Program-made: the position numbers and the translations under genes
Assembly: GCF_002939865.1 (NCBI RefSeq)
Contig: NZ_MDEE01000015.1
Location: 1-64,000, forward strand
Length of the DNA: 64,000 nt
Direction: 5' to 3'
From: Xanthomonas dyei
GTDB taxonomy: Bacteria; Pseudomonadota; Gammaproteobacteria; Xanthomonadales; Xanthomonadaceae
Notes under the pieces: generated by a model
What the model was told of the DNA's origin: nothing
Database searches by the model: none
The model's input: the letters and a program-made list of their open reading frames with translations, nothing else
Shown: positions 18,513-27,348 of the stretch, piece by piece
Position numbering within the stretch: the first letter of the stretch is position 1
How the letters are laid out: the number at the start of each line of letters is the position of its first letter

Positions 18513-20824
18513 GTAAACGCATGACGCCGCGCCTGTTTCCCGTGTCCCTGCTGATTGGCCTGCTGGCCGGTTGCGCCACCACTCCGCCGCCGGACGTACG
18601 CCGCGACGCGCGCCTGGACCCACAAGTCGGCGCTGCCGGCGCTACCCAAACCGCTGCCGACCAACGCACCGACGGCAATGCCGCTACCAGCGCCAAGCCC
18701 AGCCCGGTGATCCGGCGCGGCAGCGGCACCATGATCAACCAGAGCGCCGCGGCGTCGCCGTCGCCCACGCTGGGCATGGCCAGCAGCGGCAGCGCCACCT
18801 TCAACTTCGAAGGCGAGTCGGTACAGGCGGTGGTCAAGGCGATCCTGGGCGACATGCTCGGCCAGAACTACGTCATCGCGCCGGGCGTGCAGGGCACCGT
18901 GACCCTGGCCACGCCCAATCCGGTCTCGCCGGCGCAGGCCCTGAACCTGCTGGAGATGGTGCTGGGCTGGAACAATGCGCGCATGGTGTTCAGCGGTGGC
19001 CGCTACAACATCGTGCCGGCCGACCAGGCGCTGGCCGGCACCGTCGCGCCCAGCACCGCCTCGCCGTCTGCCGCACGCGGGTTTGAAGTGCGCGTGGTGC
19101 CGCTGAAGTTCATCTCTGCCAGCGAAATGAAGAAGGTACTGGAGCCGTACGCACGGCCCAACGCCATCGTCGGCACCGACAATGCGCGCAACGTGATCAC
19201 CCTGGGCGGCACCCGCGCCGAACTCGAAAACTATCTGCGCACCGTGCAGATCTTCGACGTGGACTGGTTGTCGGGCATGTCGGTGGGCGTGTTCCCGATC
19301 CAGTCCGGCAAGGCCGAAAAAGTCAGCGCCGATCTGGAAAAGGTCTTCGGCGAACAGAGCAAGACGCCCAGCGCCGGCATGTTCCGTTTCATGCCGCTGG
19401 AAAACGCCAATGCGGTGCTGGTGATCACTCCGCAGCCGCGCTATCTGGATCAGATCCAGCAGTGGCTGGACCGCATCGACAGCGCCGGTGGCGGCGTGCG
19501 GCTGTTCTCGTACGAGCTGAAATACATCAAGGCCAAGGACCTGGCCGATCGGTTGTCGGAAGTGTTCGGTGGGCGCAGCGGTGGCGGCGACTCCAACGCC
19601 TCGCTGGCACCGGGTGCCGAGAGCAGCGTGCTTGGCGGTGCGCTGGGCAACCGCGACAGCAGCATGGGTGGCAGCTCGGGCATGACCGGCGGCAGCGTCG
19701 GCGAAAGCGGCGATGGCAGTGGCTCGGGCAGCACTTTCGGCGGCAGCAGCGGCGTCGGTGGAAGCAGTGGCAGCAGCGGTGGCCTGGGCAACGGCAGCTT
19801 GCAGCTCTCACCGCGCAGCAACGGCAACGGCGCAGTGACGCTGGAAGTGGAGGGCGACAAGGTTGGCGTGTCGGCCGTGGCAGAGACCAACACCTTGCTG
19901 GTGCGTTCCACACCGCAATCGTGGGCCTCCATCCGCGACGTCATCGAAAAGCTCGACGTGATGCCGATGCAGGTGCATATCGAAGCGCAGGTGGCTGAGG
20001 TGAATTTGACCGGTGACCTGAGCTACGGCGTCAATTGGTATTTCGAAAACGCGGTGAATGCAGCACCGGGGGCGAACGGCACCGGTGGCGCAGGATTGCC
20101 GCCTGCCGTCGGACGTAATATCTGGGGCGACATCGCAGGCAGCGTGACCAATAACGGCCTTGGTTGGACGTTTCTTGGAAAGAACGCTGCTGCGGTTATC
20201 AGTGCTCTTGATCGTGTCACCAATGTGCGTCTGCTCCAGACTCCATCGGTTTTCGTTCGAAATAATGCCGAAGCCACGCTCAATGTCGGCTCACGTATCC
20301 CGATCAATTCGACATCGATCAACACTGGCTTGGGCAGCGACAGCAGCTTCTCGTCGGTGCAGTACATCGACACAGGCGTGATCCTGAAGGTGCGCCCGCG
20401 TGTCACTAAGGACGGCATGGTGTTCCTGGACATCGTCCAGGAAATCAGCACCCCGGGCTCGCGCCCGGCGGCATGTACGGCGGCCACCACGACGACCGTC
20501 AATAGCGCGGCCTGTAACGTGGATATCAATACACGTCGCGTCAAGACAGAAGCAGCGGTGCAAAGTGGCGACACCATGATGCTGGCTGGCCTGATCGACG
20601 ACAGCACGACTGATACGAGCGATGGTGTGCCCTTCCTGAGCAAGCTTCCTGTAGTGGGTGCGTTGTTCGGAACCAAGGGAAAGAGCAACACCCGCCGCGA
20701 AGTCATCGTGCTGATCACCCCGTCGATCGTGCGCAACCCGCAGGAAGCGCGCAATCTCACCGACGAATACGGCCAGAAGTTCAAGGCCATGGAGCCGCTG
20801 AAACCCAGCCAGAAGCCGCAATGA
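18509..20824 (+). CDS. xpsD: Type II secretion outer-membrane secretin XpsD (GspD)
   Basis: This is a 771-aa secretin that forms the outer-membrane channel. The N-terminus is a lipoprotein signal with lipobox LLAGC (Cys22), as known for XpsD. The N0-N3 domains follow (about residues 90-460). A Ser/Gly-rich insertion (about residues 355-430) lies within N3. The secretin core ends with VPFLSKLPVVGALFG and ITPSIV. The start overlaps xpsN (ATGA), and ATG 18521 is a possible later start. Bases of about 20050-20700 have visibly more T/A-ending codons than the rest of the operon, which suggests an exchanged segment. Confidence 0.97.
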   Translation: MSKRMTPRLFPVSLLIGLLAGCATTPPPDVRRDARLDPQVGAAGATQTAADQRTDGNAATSAKPSPVIRRGSGTMINQSAAASPSPTLGMASSGSATFNFEGESVQAVVKAILGDMLGQNYVIAPGVQGTVTLATPNPVSPAQALNLLEMVLGWNNARMVFSGGRYNIVPADQALAGTVAPSTASPSAARGFEVRVVPLKFISASEMKKVLEPYARPNAIVGTDNARNVITLGGTRAELENYLRTVQIFDVDWLSGMSVGVFPIQSGKAEKVSADLEKVFGEQSKTPSAGMFRFMPLENANAVLVITPQPRYLDQIQQWLDRIDSAGGGVRLFSYELKYIKAKDLADRLSEVFGGRSGGGDSNASLAPGAESSVLGGALGNRDSSMGGSSGMTGGSVGESGDGSGSGSTFGGSSGVGGSSGSSGGLGNGSLQLSPRSNGNGAVTLEVEGDKVGVSAVAETNTLLVRSTPQSWASIRDVIEKLDVMPMQVHIEAQVAEVNLTGDLSYGVNWYFENAVNAAPGANGTGGAGLPPAVGRNIWGDIAGSVTNNGLGWTFLGKNAAAVISALDRVTNVRLLQTPSVFVRNNAEATLNVGSRIPINSTSINTGLGSDSSFSSVQYIDTGVILKVRPRVTKDGMVFLDIVQEISTPGSRPAACTAATTTTVNSAACNVDINTRRVKTEAAVQSGDTMMLAGLIDDSTTDTSDGVPFLSKLPVVGALFGTKGKSNTRREVIVLITPSIVRNPQEARNLTDEYGQKFKAMEPLKPSQKPQ

Positions 20825-21660
20825 GTGCGGCACTGCCCGTCGTGCTGGTGCCGGTCGGCACCGACGACGAGGCGCTGGATGCGTGCCTGGGCGCATTGGA
20901 TGCGGCCACGCCTGCGGGCACGCGGGTGTGGCTGGCCGACGATGCGCAGGCCGGCCCGCGCGGCCGCGCGGTGATCGATCACTGGTTGGCGCGCACCCAG
21001 CTGCAGGCACACCACACCCGCCGCCAGCGCATGCTCGGCGAGGTGGCGCATCTGGATGAAATGCTCGCCGCCTGCGGCGACGCCGACGTGGTGGTGCTGG
21101 GGGTGGATGCCTGTCCGCTGCGCGGTTGGTTGCGGCAGCTCACCGCGTGTTTTGCGCGCGATGCGGCAATCGCCACGGCCACGCCCTGGAGCAATGTGGG
21201 CGAAGCCTGCAGCTGGCCGCGGCTGGGCGAACTCAACCCACTGCCGGACGCGCCGGAGCGGTTGGCCGCTGCCTGTGCGGCCATGCCGCCACTGCATCCG
21301 GAGCTGCCATCGGCGGTCGGGCATGCGGTGTTGTTGCGTGGCGCCGCACGGCGCAAGGCCGGCGGGCTGGATGCCAGCAGTTATGGCTCCTGGTATGCCG
21401 CGCTGGTGGACCTCAGCCTGCGCATGGGCGGGCTGGGATGGCGCAACGTGTTGTGCGACACCGCCTTCGTCGCCTCCCCGCACGAGGGCCGCCCGGCCGA
21501 TGGCGACATGGATGCCCTGGCCACACGCTGGCCGGCCTGGCACGCGCGTTTGGCCAACTTCCTGATGCACGACCCGCTGCGTGCGCAACGCGACCAACTG
21601 ACCCAACTGCTCGCCGACCTGCCACCGCCGGACCCGCAACGCATGCTGTTCGACGCGTAG
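20821..21660 (+). CDS. GT-A (family 2)-like glycosyltransferase encoded at the end of the xps operon
   Basis: This is a 279-aa soluble protein that starts in the xpsD stop (ATGA overlap), so it is probably co-translated with it. The order of elements resembles GT2 enzymes: LPVVLVPVGTDDEALDACL at the start, VWLADDA, a central DADVVVLGVDACPLRGWL in the position of the DxD region, then an acceptor half with GGLDASSYGSW and GWRNVLCDTAFVASP. The canonical DxD is not clear-cut, so activity is uncertain. It is not a standard type II secretion subunit. A role in modifying a secretion client or surface glycan is only a guess. Confidence 0.65.
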   Translation: MSAALPVVLVPVGTDDEALDACLGALDAATPAGTRVWLADDAQAGPRGRAVIDHWLARTQLQAHHTRRQRMLGEVAHLDEMLAACGDADVVVLGVDACPLRGWLRQLTACFARDAAIATATPWSNVGEACSWPRLGELNPLPDAPERLAAACAAMPPLHPELPSAVGHAVLLRGAARRKAGGLDASSYGSWYAALVDLSLRMGGLGWRNVLCDTAFVASPHEGRPADGDMDALATRWPAWHARLANFLMHDPLRAQRDQLTQLLADLPPPDPQRMLFDA

Positions 21661-21862
21661 CGCAGCTGCCAAGTGGCATGCGCATCGCCAGGCGGGCGCA
21701 GCCGGTGTTCGGTGCGGCATGTAGCACGCGTACAGTGCGGGTCCTTGAGCGCTGTCCCCTGCAACCTGACGACTGCTCGCCGTGCGCTGAGTGCAGGGGT
21801 GTTGTCGGCCGCATCCTGGTGGATGCCGTCGGAAGTCCAGATCAAACGCTGAGTGGGTCGAG
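21661..21862. other. Intergenic region after the xps operon
   Basis: No gene is seen here. An inverted repeat CCCCTGCA (21756-21763) / TGCAGGGG (21792-21799) with a 28-nt loop is the only candidate for the operon's 3' end, and it is a weak one. Confidence 0.4.
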
Positions 21863-21971
21863 TGCGCGGTGCCCTCACCGCTCGCGGGACACGCCGTGAA
21901 CCCGTCCCTGGGGGCTCGGTGGCGGCATCCATGCCGTCACACGGTCCCGCAAGCGGCGAGGACACCGCACC
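21863..21971. repeat. Palindromic intergenic element, copy A
   Basis: The 28-nt arms at 21863-21890 and 21944-21971 match in 23 of 28 positions as an inverted repeat. The inner arm ends are CGGGAC and GTCCCG. The core reads GGCGGCATCCATGCC, which is the reverse complement of the core of copy C (51441-51549). It is non-coding, and the nearest genes are converging xpsD/GT and gntR. Confidence 0.75.
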
Positions 21972-22024
21972 AGACAGTTTGCCGACTGCTTTATTAAAAG
22001 CTACGCATACCGACCATCTCGACT

Positions 22025-22132
22025 GGCCCTTGCCCGCCCACCGTCGCGGGACCTTACGCGGCATGGATGCCGCGTAAGCGCCTACACGCACGTACTTGCG
22101 GCGTGTCCCGCGAGGGTGGGCGGGCAAGGGCC
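22025..22132. repeat. Palindromic intergenic element, copy B
   Basis: The 28-nt arms at 22025-22052 and 22105-22132 match in 27 of 28 positions. Immediately inside is a second perfect 12-bp hairpin (22053-22064 with 22067-22078) around the shared GGCATGGATGCC core. The outer arm sequence differs from copies A and C, but the inner CGGGAC/GTCCCG and the core are shared. It may also act as a bidirectional terminator between the xps block and the minus-strand operon. Confidence 0.8.
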
Positions 22133-22198
22133 CTGCAGCCAGGCAGCAGATCAGCCGGCCTGCAGTAGACCGGCGTGACGTAGTTTTGTTAGCGCCTC

Positions 22199-22927
22199 TC
22201 AAGAAGCCGACCGCGTCGGCGCCTCGGTGCGCACCACCACGTCCAGTGCGTCGTGACGCCAGGATTCGATATCCAGCTCGACCGCGCGGCCATCTTCGGC
22301 AAAGCTGATCCGCTGCAGGCGGAAGCACGGCGTGCCGGTGGTGGACTGCAGCAGCATGGCCTGCGTCGCATCCAGCCCGGCCGGATGCATCGACACCTGC
22401 GCGCGGCTCAGGAATAGACCCAACTTTTGGTTGAACACGCTCGACAGCGAGCCGGCCAGGTCGTGTTCGAGCAGGCCCGGTGCCCACGCCGCCAGCACCA
22501 CGTTGGTTTCCAGCAGCACGGCGCGGCGGTCGATCCAGCGCCGGCGTTGCAGCACAAAGACGTCTTCGTACGGGGTATCCAGACGCAACGCGGCCGCAAC
22601 CGCAGCACCTGCGGGCTGGCGGGTGGCGCTCAATAGCTCGGTGCGTGGCTTGCGTCCTTGCGCGGCCACGTACTGCATGAAGCCGGCGATGCTGGTGGGG
22701 TCGTAGCGCACGCGAGGCGCGCTGACGAACCAGCCGCGGCGGTTCTCGCGGTAGATGCGGCCTTCGGCTTCAAGGTGCTGCAAGGCTTCGCGCAGGGTGA
22801 TGCGGGTGCAGCCGAAGCGCTCGGCAAGCGCGCGCTCTACCGGCAGGCGCTGGTCCGGTCCCCATTCGCCCGTGGCGATCTGCGCGGCGATGATTTCGGT
22901 GATGACGTGTTGGCGCGACGCGGTCAT
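22199..22927 (-). CDS. GntR-family (HutC subfamily) transcriptional regulator
   Basis: This is a 242-aa repressor-type regulator. It has an N-terminal winged helix (about residues 1-70, with LPVERALAERFGCTRITLREAL as recognition region) and a C-terminal UTRA ligand-binding domain (about residues 90-235). It is the last gene of a minus-strand set with pnuC, a TonB-dependent receptor and a kinase. A HutC-type operator (GTnTAnAC) stands in front of the first gene of that set (27349-27360), so it probably controls the set. The start is taken at ATG 22927. No strong ribosome site is visible, and upstream in-frame GTG codons exist. Confidence 0.88.
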   Translation of the reverse strand: MTASRQHVITEIIAAQIATGEWGPDQRLPVERALAERFGCTRITLREALQHLEAEGRIYRENRRGWFVSAPRVRYDPTSIAGFMQYVAAQGRKPRTELLSATRQPAGAAVAAALRLDTPYEDVFVLQRRRWIDRRAVLLETNVVLAAWAPGLLEHDLAGSLSSVFNQKLGLFLSRAQVSMHPAGLDATQAMLLQSTTGTPCFRLQRISFAEDGRAVELDIESWRHDALDVVVRTEAPTRSAS

Positions 22928-23032
22928 GCGGCGCACCGCCACTCGAAGATGCGGGCCATGGGCGAGACAATGAGAGGAAGATCGTGCATGCCGCGATGGT
23001 AAAGAAGAACGCGCACACAAACTGCGCTGTGC

Positions 23033-23608
23033 TTAGCGTGCCGTGGTCAGGTTCCGGTTCTGTTGGGGTTTCCAGCTGCGCCAGCCGTAGACCGCCAATG
23101 CCACGAAGCCGGCGTAAAGCAGGGCAGTGGGATACAACTCCTTGCTGACGAACACGCCGACGTAAATGCAGTCGAGCACGATCCACAACACCCAGTTGGC
23201 GATGCGCTTGCGCGCGGCCCACACGCTGGCGACCAGGCTGAAGCTGGCCAGCGCTGCATCCAGCCAGGGCAGTGCGGCATCGGTGCGGTGATGCATGTAC
23301 GCACCCAGCGCAGCTGCGAACGCCGCGCCTATGCCTAGGGACATCCATAGCTCCGGCTGCGGCATCGGTACGGGGCGGATACGCGTGTCCACGGTGTTGC
23401 CGCGTTGCCACTGCCACCACCCGTAGAGTTGGGTCAGCACATACACGCCTTGCAGCAGCATGTCCGAGTACAGCTTCCACTGATAGAACAGCCACGCATA
23501 CAGCGCGACGGCCACGATGCCGACCGGCCAGCACCAGCGGATGCGCTGTGCGGTCAGCCACACGCCCAGCAGGTTGATCACAACGGCGATGGATTCGAGC
23601 AAGGACAT
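23033..23608 (-). CDS. pnuC: PnuC-family vitamin/nucleoside permease
   Basis: This is a 191-aa inner-membrane protein with seven predicted helices. PnuC signatures are QLYGWWQW in the middle and WVLWIVLDCIYVGVF...LYPTALLYAGF near the end. The family imports nicotinamide riboside (PnuC) or thiamin (PnuT) by facilitated diffusion, and the cargo is then trapped by phosphorylation. Here a phosphotransferase and a TonB receptor are encoded just upstream on the same strand, which fits such a pathway. Which vitamin is carried cannot be read with certainty. The start is at ATG 23608; the upstream in-frame extension is not membrane-like. Confidence 0.85.
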   Translation of the reverse strand: MSLLESIAVVINLLGVWLTAQRIRWCWPVGIVAVALYAWLFYQWKLYSDMLLQGVYVLTQLYGWWQWQRGNTVDTRIRPVPMPQPELWMSLGIGAAFAAALGAYMHHRTDAALPWLDAALASFSLVASVWAARKRIANWVLWIVLDCIYVGVFVSKELYPTALLYAGFVALAVYGWRSWKPQQNRNLTTAR

Positions 23609-23812
23609 GCAAGGCCTGATGGAAAGTGGAGAGCGGTCGGAGGGGCGCAACCGGTGCAAAACAGTGGTGCAGTCGGAAGTGGATGCTGCGCGGTGCCCCG
23701 TACCGACGTGCACTGCAAGCGCGTCAGCGCCTGCACCGCTGAGCCCCTGCCTTCAGCTGGTGCCTGCGGCCTTCAGTCAGTGCCTGAAACACGCAAACGC
23801 ACAGGTGCTTTC
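23609..23812. other. Spacer between the TonB receptor gene and pnuC
   Basis: This is the gene-free part of the 327-bp gap, and I see no gene in it. The part nearest the receptor gene (23813-23905) is repeat sequence. Confidence 0.4.
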
Positions 23813-23905
23813 GCTTCGACGTCCTTCCCCCGCTCGCGGACGCTTCGATGTCCTTTCCCCGCCTGCGGACGCTCCGACATCCTTCCCCCCGCCTGCGGGG
23901 GAAGG
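23813..23905. repeat. Three 29-nt tandem repeats ending in a hairpin
   Basis: The units at 23813-23841, 23842-23870 and 23871-23899 share GCTTCGAnnTCCTTnCCCCG. The last unit becomes a 9-bp hairpin (23881-23889 with 23897-23905). On the minus strand this hairpin lies about 30 nt after the TonB-receptor stop and may slow transcription or protect the receptor mRNA before pnuC. Confidence 0.7.
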
Positions 23906-23935
23906 TGCCCGAAGGGCGGATGGGGGCGGCAAACC

Positions 23936-26107
23936 TCAAAAATCCACCTGCACGCTCAGACGCGCCGTGCGCGGCGCACCCGGAAACAGATACGCATCGC
24001 CCTGGTATTCGCCGGAATCGCGCCAGTAGCGTTTGTCGAACACGTTGTCCACGTTCAAACGCCAGGTGGTCGCCAGGCCGCCCAGTGCAGTGGCGTAACG
24101 CGCACCCAGGTTGGCCACGGTGTACGCCGGCACGCTGGCATTGCCGAGCCGGTCGGCGAACTTGCGCCCGCTGTATTGCACGCCTGCCAACACCGCCAGG
24201 CCATCGACGCCAGGCACGCTGTAGTCGGCCTGCACGCTGGCACGCAGCTTGGGCACATTGATCGCCTGATGGCCTTCGTAGTCGGCAATGTCGGTCTCTT
24301 CGGCGCGTGCGCGGATGGCGGCGACGCTGACGAACAGGCGCAGTTGCTCGGTAGCTGCGCCGTCGGCGGAGAGTTCCAGCCCGCGGTTGTGCAGCCGGCC
24401 TTGTTGCACGAACAGCAAACCTCCATCGGCCTGCTGTTGGGTGAATTGATAGGCCTGGCGGATGTCGAACAGCGCCGCGCCCAGGCGCAGGCCATCCAGT
24501 TCGAGCTTGGCGCCGGTTTCCAGCTGGTAGGCCTTGGTCGGCGGCAGGACTTCATCGGCGTTGTCGGCAAACCACGGTGCAGTGCCACCGGCGGCAAGAC
24601 TCTTGGCGTAGCTGGCATACAGCGACACGTTTTGCTGCGGCTTGAACAACAGCGCGGCCTGCGGCAACACCGCATCCTTGCGGGTGCGTCGTTCCAGCAG
24701 CCCATCGCGGTCGAAGGCGCGCTCGTCCAAGCGGACAGCGCGTGCGCCGAACGCCAGTTCCCACTGCGCGCCCAGGCCGATGCGGTCGGCCAGCACCAAC
24801 GCACGTTGACGGCTATCCAGGCGGCGTTGCTTGGGGTCCAGCGCCACATCGGTCTGTGCGAAAACCTCCGGGTCGCGATCGATGCTGCCGCTGCCGACGA
24901 ACTCGTTGACCGAGCCAAAGCGGTCGATGGTGCGGCGTAGCCAGTCGCCGCCGATGCTCAGGTGATGCTCCAGCGCGCCGGTGACCACGTGGCCTTCGAG
25001 GGTGGCGCGCAGTTGATCGTGCACGCGGGTGTCGTCGGGGCTGCGGTAGTCGTAGACGTCGTACTCGCCTTGCGCGCTGAAGACGTTGGGCGTGGCGATG
25101 TCGGCACAGCTTGCCGCGCCGTAGCAGCCCCAGGCGAATGCGGAGAAATCGTTGATCACCGAACGGCTGCGCGAAGCCTCGGCAGTGGCGCGCCAATCGT
25201 CGTTGAACTGATACGCATAGCGCAGCTGCGCGTTGAGCGAGTCCATTTCCACCGGCCGCGCCCACGGCTGATAACCGAGCAGGCGGTGCACATCGATGTC
25301 GCGCGGCACATGCGTGCCACCGAGCAATTGGTAGCCGGGCACCGAGCGTTGTTGCCGATGCTGATATTCCACATCCAGCTGCAACAACGATTGCGCACTG
25401 ATCTTCCAGTCACCGGCCAGCGACAGAAAATTGCGGTAGCCGTCGGCGTGATCGACATAGCTGTCGATGTCTTCGCGTGCGGCATTCACGCGCAGGCCCA
25501 GCGTGCGCTCGGCACCGAACCAGTCGCCCAGGTCGGCGGCGACATAGCGCGAGCCCTGCTCGTCGGTACCCAGGGTCACGCTGCGCACATGCTCGGGGCG
25601 TTTGGTGCGGTAGTCGATCAACCCGGCCGGTTCGTTGACGCCCGACTGCAGCCCGGCCAGGCCCTTTAGGATCTGCACCTGCTGCTTGTTTTCCAGCGCA
25701 ATCGACTGCTCGCCCACCGCGCTCAGCCCGTTGATGCGATAGCTGTTGGCGGCGTTGAGCGAATAGCCGCGCACCACGAAGTTTTCGTAATAGCCAATCG
25801 GTGCATACGCATCGCCGGCGGAGGCATCGGCGCGCAACACCTCGCTGAGCACGCGCGCCTGGCGATCGAGCAATTGCTGGCGCTCGATCACCGCGATGGA
25901 GGCCGGCGCATCGAGCAGGGGCGTTGCGCCGAAGCCGGTCAGCGCCGTGCTGCTATCGCTGCGCTCGCCCAGCACGTTGACCGTATCCAGTTGCACCGCT
26001 GACTCGCCGGGTTGCTGCTGTTGCGCCAACGCAGGCGTGGCCAGACCTAGCGCCAGGGCGAGCGTCAGCGGGCGACGGGGAAGTGCGGCTAGCGACAGAC
26101 GGGACAT
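23936..26107 (-). CDS. TonB-dependent outer-membrane receptor
   Basis: This is a 723-aa receptor. The signal peptide ends in ATPALAQ. A TonB-box-like LDTVNVLG is followed by the plug domain (about residues 55-170, with NFVVRGYSLN and RINGLSAVGEQS). The 22-strand barrel ends in SVQVDF, with the terminal Phe needed for outer-membrane insertion. By sequence it resembles siderophore receptors. Its place between a small-molecule kinase and a PnuC permease suggests a vitamin or nucleoside ligand instead. The start is at ATG 26107 (M6 of the longer frame), since this gives a normal signal peptide. Confidence 0.9.
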   Translation of the reverse strand: MSRLSLAALPRRPLTLALALGLATPALAQQQQPGESAVQLDTVNVLGERSDSSTALTGFGATPLLDAPASIAVIERQQLLDRQARVLSEVLRADASAGDAYAPIGYYENFVVRGYSLNAANSYRINGLSAVGEQSIALENKQQVQILKGLAGLQSGVNEPAGLIDYRTKRPEHVRSVTLGTDEQGSRYVAADLGDWFGAERTLGLRVNAAREDIDSYVDHADGYRNFLSLAGDWKISAQSLLQLDVEYQHRQQRSVPGYQLLGGTHVPRDIDVHRLLGYQPWARPVEMDSLNAQLRYAYQFNDDWRATAEASRSRSVINDFSAFAWGCYGAASCADIATPNVFSAQGEYDVYDYRSPDDTRVHDQLRATLEGHVVTGALEHHLSIGGDWLRRTIDRFGSVNEFVGSGSIDRDPEVFAQTDVALDPKQRRLDSRQRALVLADRIGLGAQWELAFGARAVRLDERAFDRDGLLERRTRKDAVLPQAALLFKPQQNVSLYASYAKSLAAGGTAPWFADNADEVLPPTKAYQLETGAKLELDGLRLGAALFDIRQAYQFTQQQADGGLLFVQQGRLHNRGLELSADGAATEQLRLFVSVAAIRARAEETDIADYEGHQAINVPKLRASVQADYSVPGVDGLAVLAGVQYSGRKFADRLGNASVPAYTVANLGARYATALGGLATTWRLNVDNVFDKRYWRDSGEYQGDAYLFPGAPRTARLSVQVDF

Positions 26108-26152
26108 GCACGGAACTCGCAAAGAAAGAGAGGAAAGAAACGGGGTTGCCGC

Positions 26153-27310
26153 TCATCGCAGTAGCGCTGCGCGCGCATTCAGATGCGCAAGCAGCGCTTG
26201 ACCATCGGTGCTGGCAAACCAGTCCGCATGACCCAGCAGATAGCGGTGATAGGCGATGTCCACGTTGTCGGGCGAACGCGTGATGCCGGCGAAGTACTCG
26301 ATCTCGCTCAAGGCGAAATCGGCATGCACGATCGGCAACAGGGCGGCCAGGCAGCGCAGCTGTGCAGCGCTCAGTGGGCGATGCAGCGCATAGCCATCCA
26401 GCAAGGCATCGAGTTGTTGCAGGTCCGCCTGCGCACGCGCGCCGGTATCCAGCTGCAGCCACGGGATCAGGTTGCGTTCGATGGCGGTGGCCAGATCGAA
26501 CAAGGCACTGCTGCGGTCGCTCAATCCGAAGTCGAAGATCGCGCTGACCTCGGCGGCGCCGTGGTCGGTATTCCACAGCAGATTGGACGCATGCCAGTCG
26601 CCATGCGTCCATAGCGGCGGCATCGCATCGGGCGCAGACAGCAGCGGCCAGGCACGCGCATGCCAGGGCAGCAGGTGAGTGATTAGATCGTGTTGCCAGG
26701 GGAAGTCTTGCAACGCTGCGGCCAGATGCGGCCGCGCGGGCAACACGCGCTGCAGCGCCTGCAGCGGGTCTTGCTGCACGAACAGCCGCAGATTGGCGAC
26801 CAGTACGTTGGTGGAGCGCGGCGGTGCATCGAAGCCCTGCGCGGCGTGATGCAGCCGTGCGAGCGCAGCCCCTGCAGCTTGTGCGTGCCCAACCTGGCTA
26901 AACGGTGTCCACGACAAGGCATCGCGATACAGGTCGCGCCCGGCACCGACGCGTTGCACTTCGTAGACCCATTGGCCCTGCGCGAGCGCAGTCTGGCCGT
27001 CAGCCGCGTACAGCACCTCCACCACCGGCGCGCCAGCCCAGCGCAGATGGGCCATGAAGCTGTGCTCTTCGCGCAAGGCAGCGACACTGCGCACGCTGCA
27101 GTGATGGCGCTTCACGATGACCGCGCCGGATGCGGTCTGCACGCAGGCAGCGGCGGAGAACGGACGCGCGCTGTGCCAACGCACGCCTTCGTCAGCCCCG
27201 AGCCCGGAGAACCGCTGCAGCACCTGGCGGATTTCATCCACGGTCAGAGCCGGCCAGTCGGGCAGGGCCAGCTCCAGGCTCATGCCATGGACCTGATGGG
27301 TCGCGCTCAT
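26153..27310 (-). CDS. APH-family small-molecule kinase (thiamine/nicotinamide riboside kinase-like)
   Basis: This is a 385-aa cytoplasmic phosphotransferase with the aminoglycoside/choline kinase fold. The catalytic loop is HGDWHASN (residues 236-243) and the magnesium motif is IFDFG. The ATG at 27310 is preferred because GAGGG lies 8 nt upstream. ATG 27331 and TTG 27361 are in frame, but the latter lies inside the operator. It is the first gene of a likely four-gene operon: kinase, TonB receptor, PnuC permease, GntR regulator. Phosphorylation would trap the vitamin brought in by the permease. The substrate is inferred from the neighbours only. Confidence 0.8.
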   Translation of the reverse strand: MSATHQVHGMSLELALPDWPALTVDEIRQVLQRFSGLGADEGVRWHSARPFSAAACVQTASGAVIVKRHHCSVRSVAALREEHSFMAHLRWAGAPVVEVLYAADGQTALAQGQWVYEVQRVGAGRDLYRDALSWTPFSQVGHAQAAGAALARLHHAAQGFDAPPRSTNVLVANLRLFVQQDPLQALQRVLPARPHLAAALQDFPWQHDLITHLLPWHARAWPLLSAPDAMPPLWTHGDWHASNLLWNTDHGAAEVSAIFDFGLSDRSSALFDLATAIERNLIPWLQLDTGARAQADLQQLDALLDGYALHRPLSAAQLRCLAALLPIVHADFALSEIEYFAGITRSPDNVDIAYHRYLLGHADWFASTDGQALLAHLNARAALLR

Positions 27311-27348
27311 GCGCACACCCTCTGCAGACATGCCGAGCAGAGGGTGAG

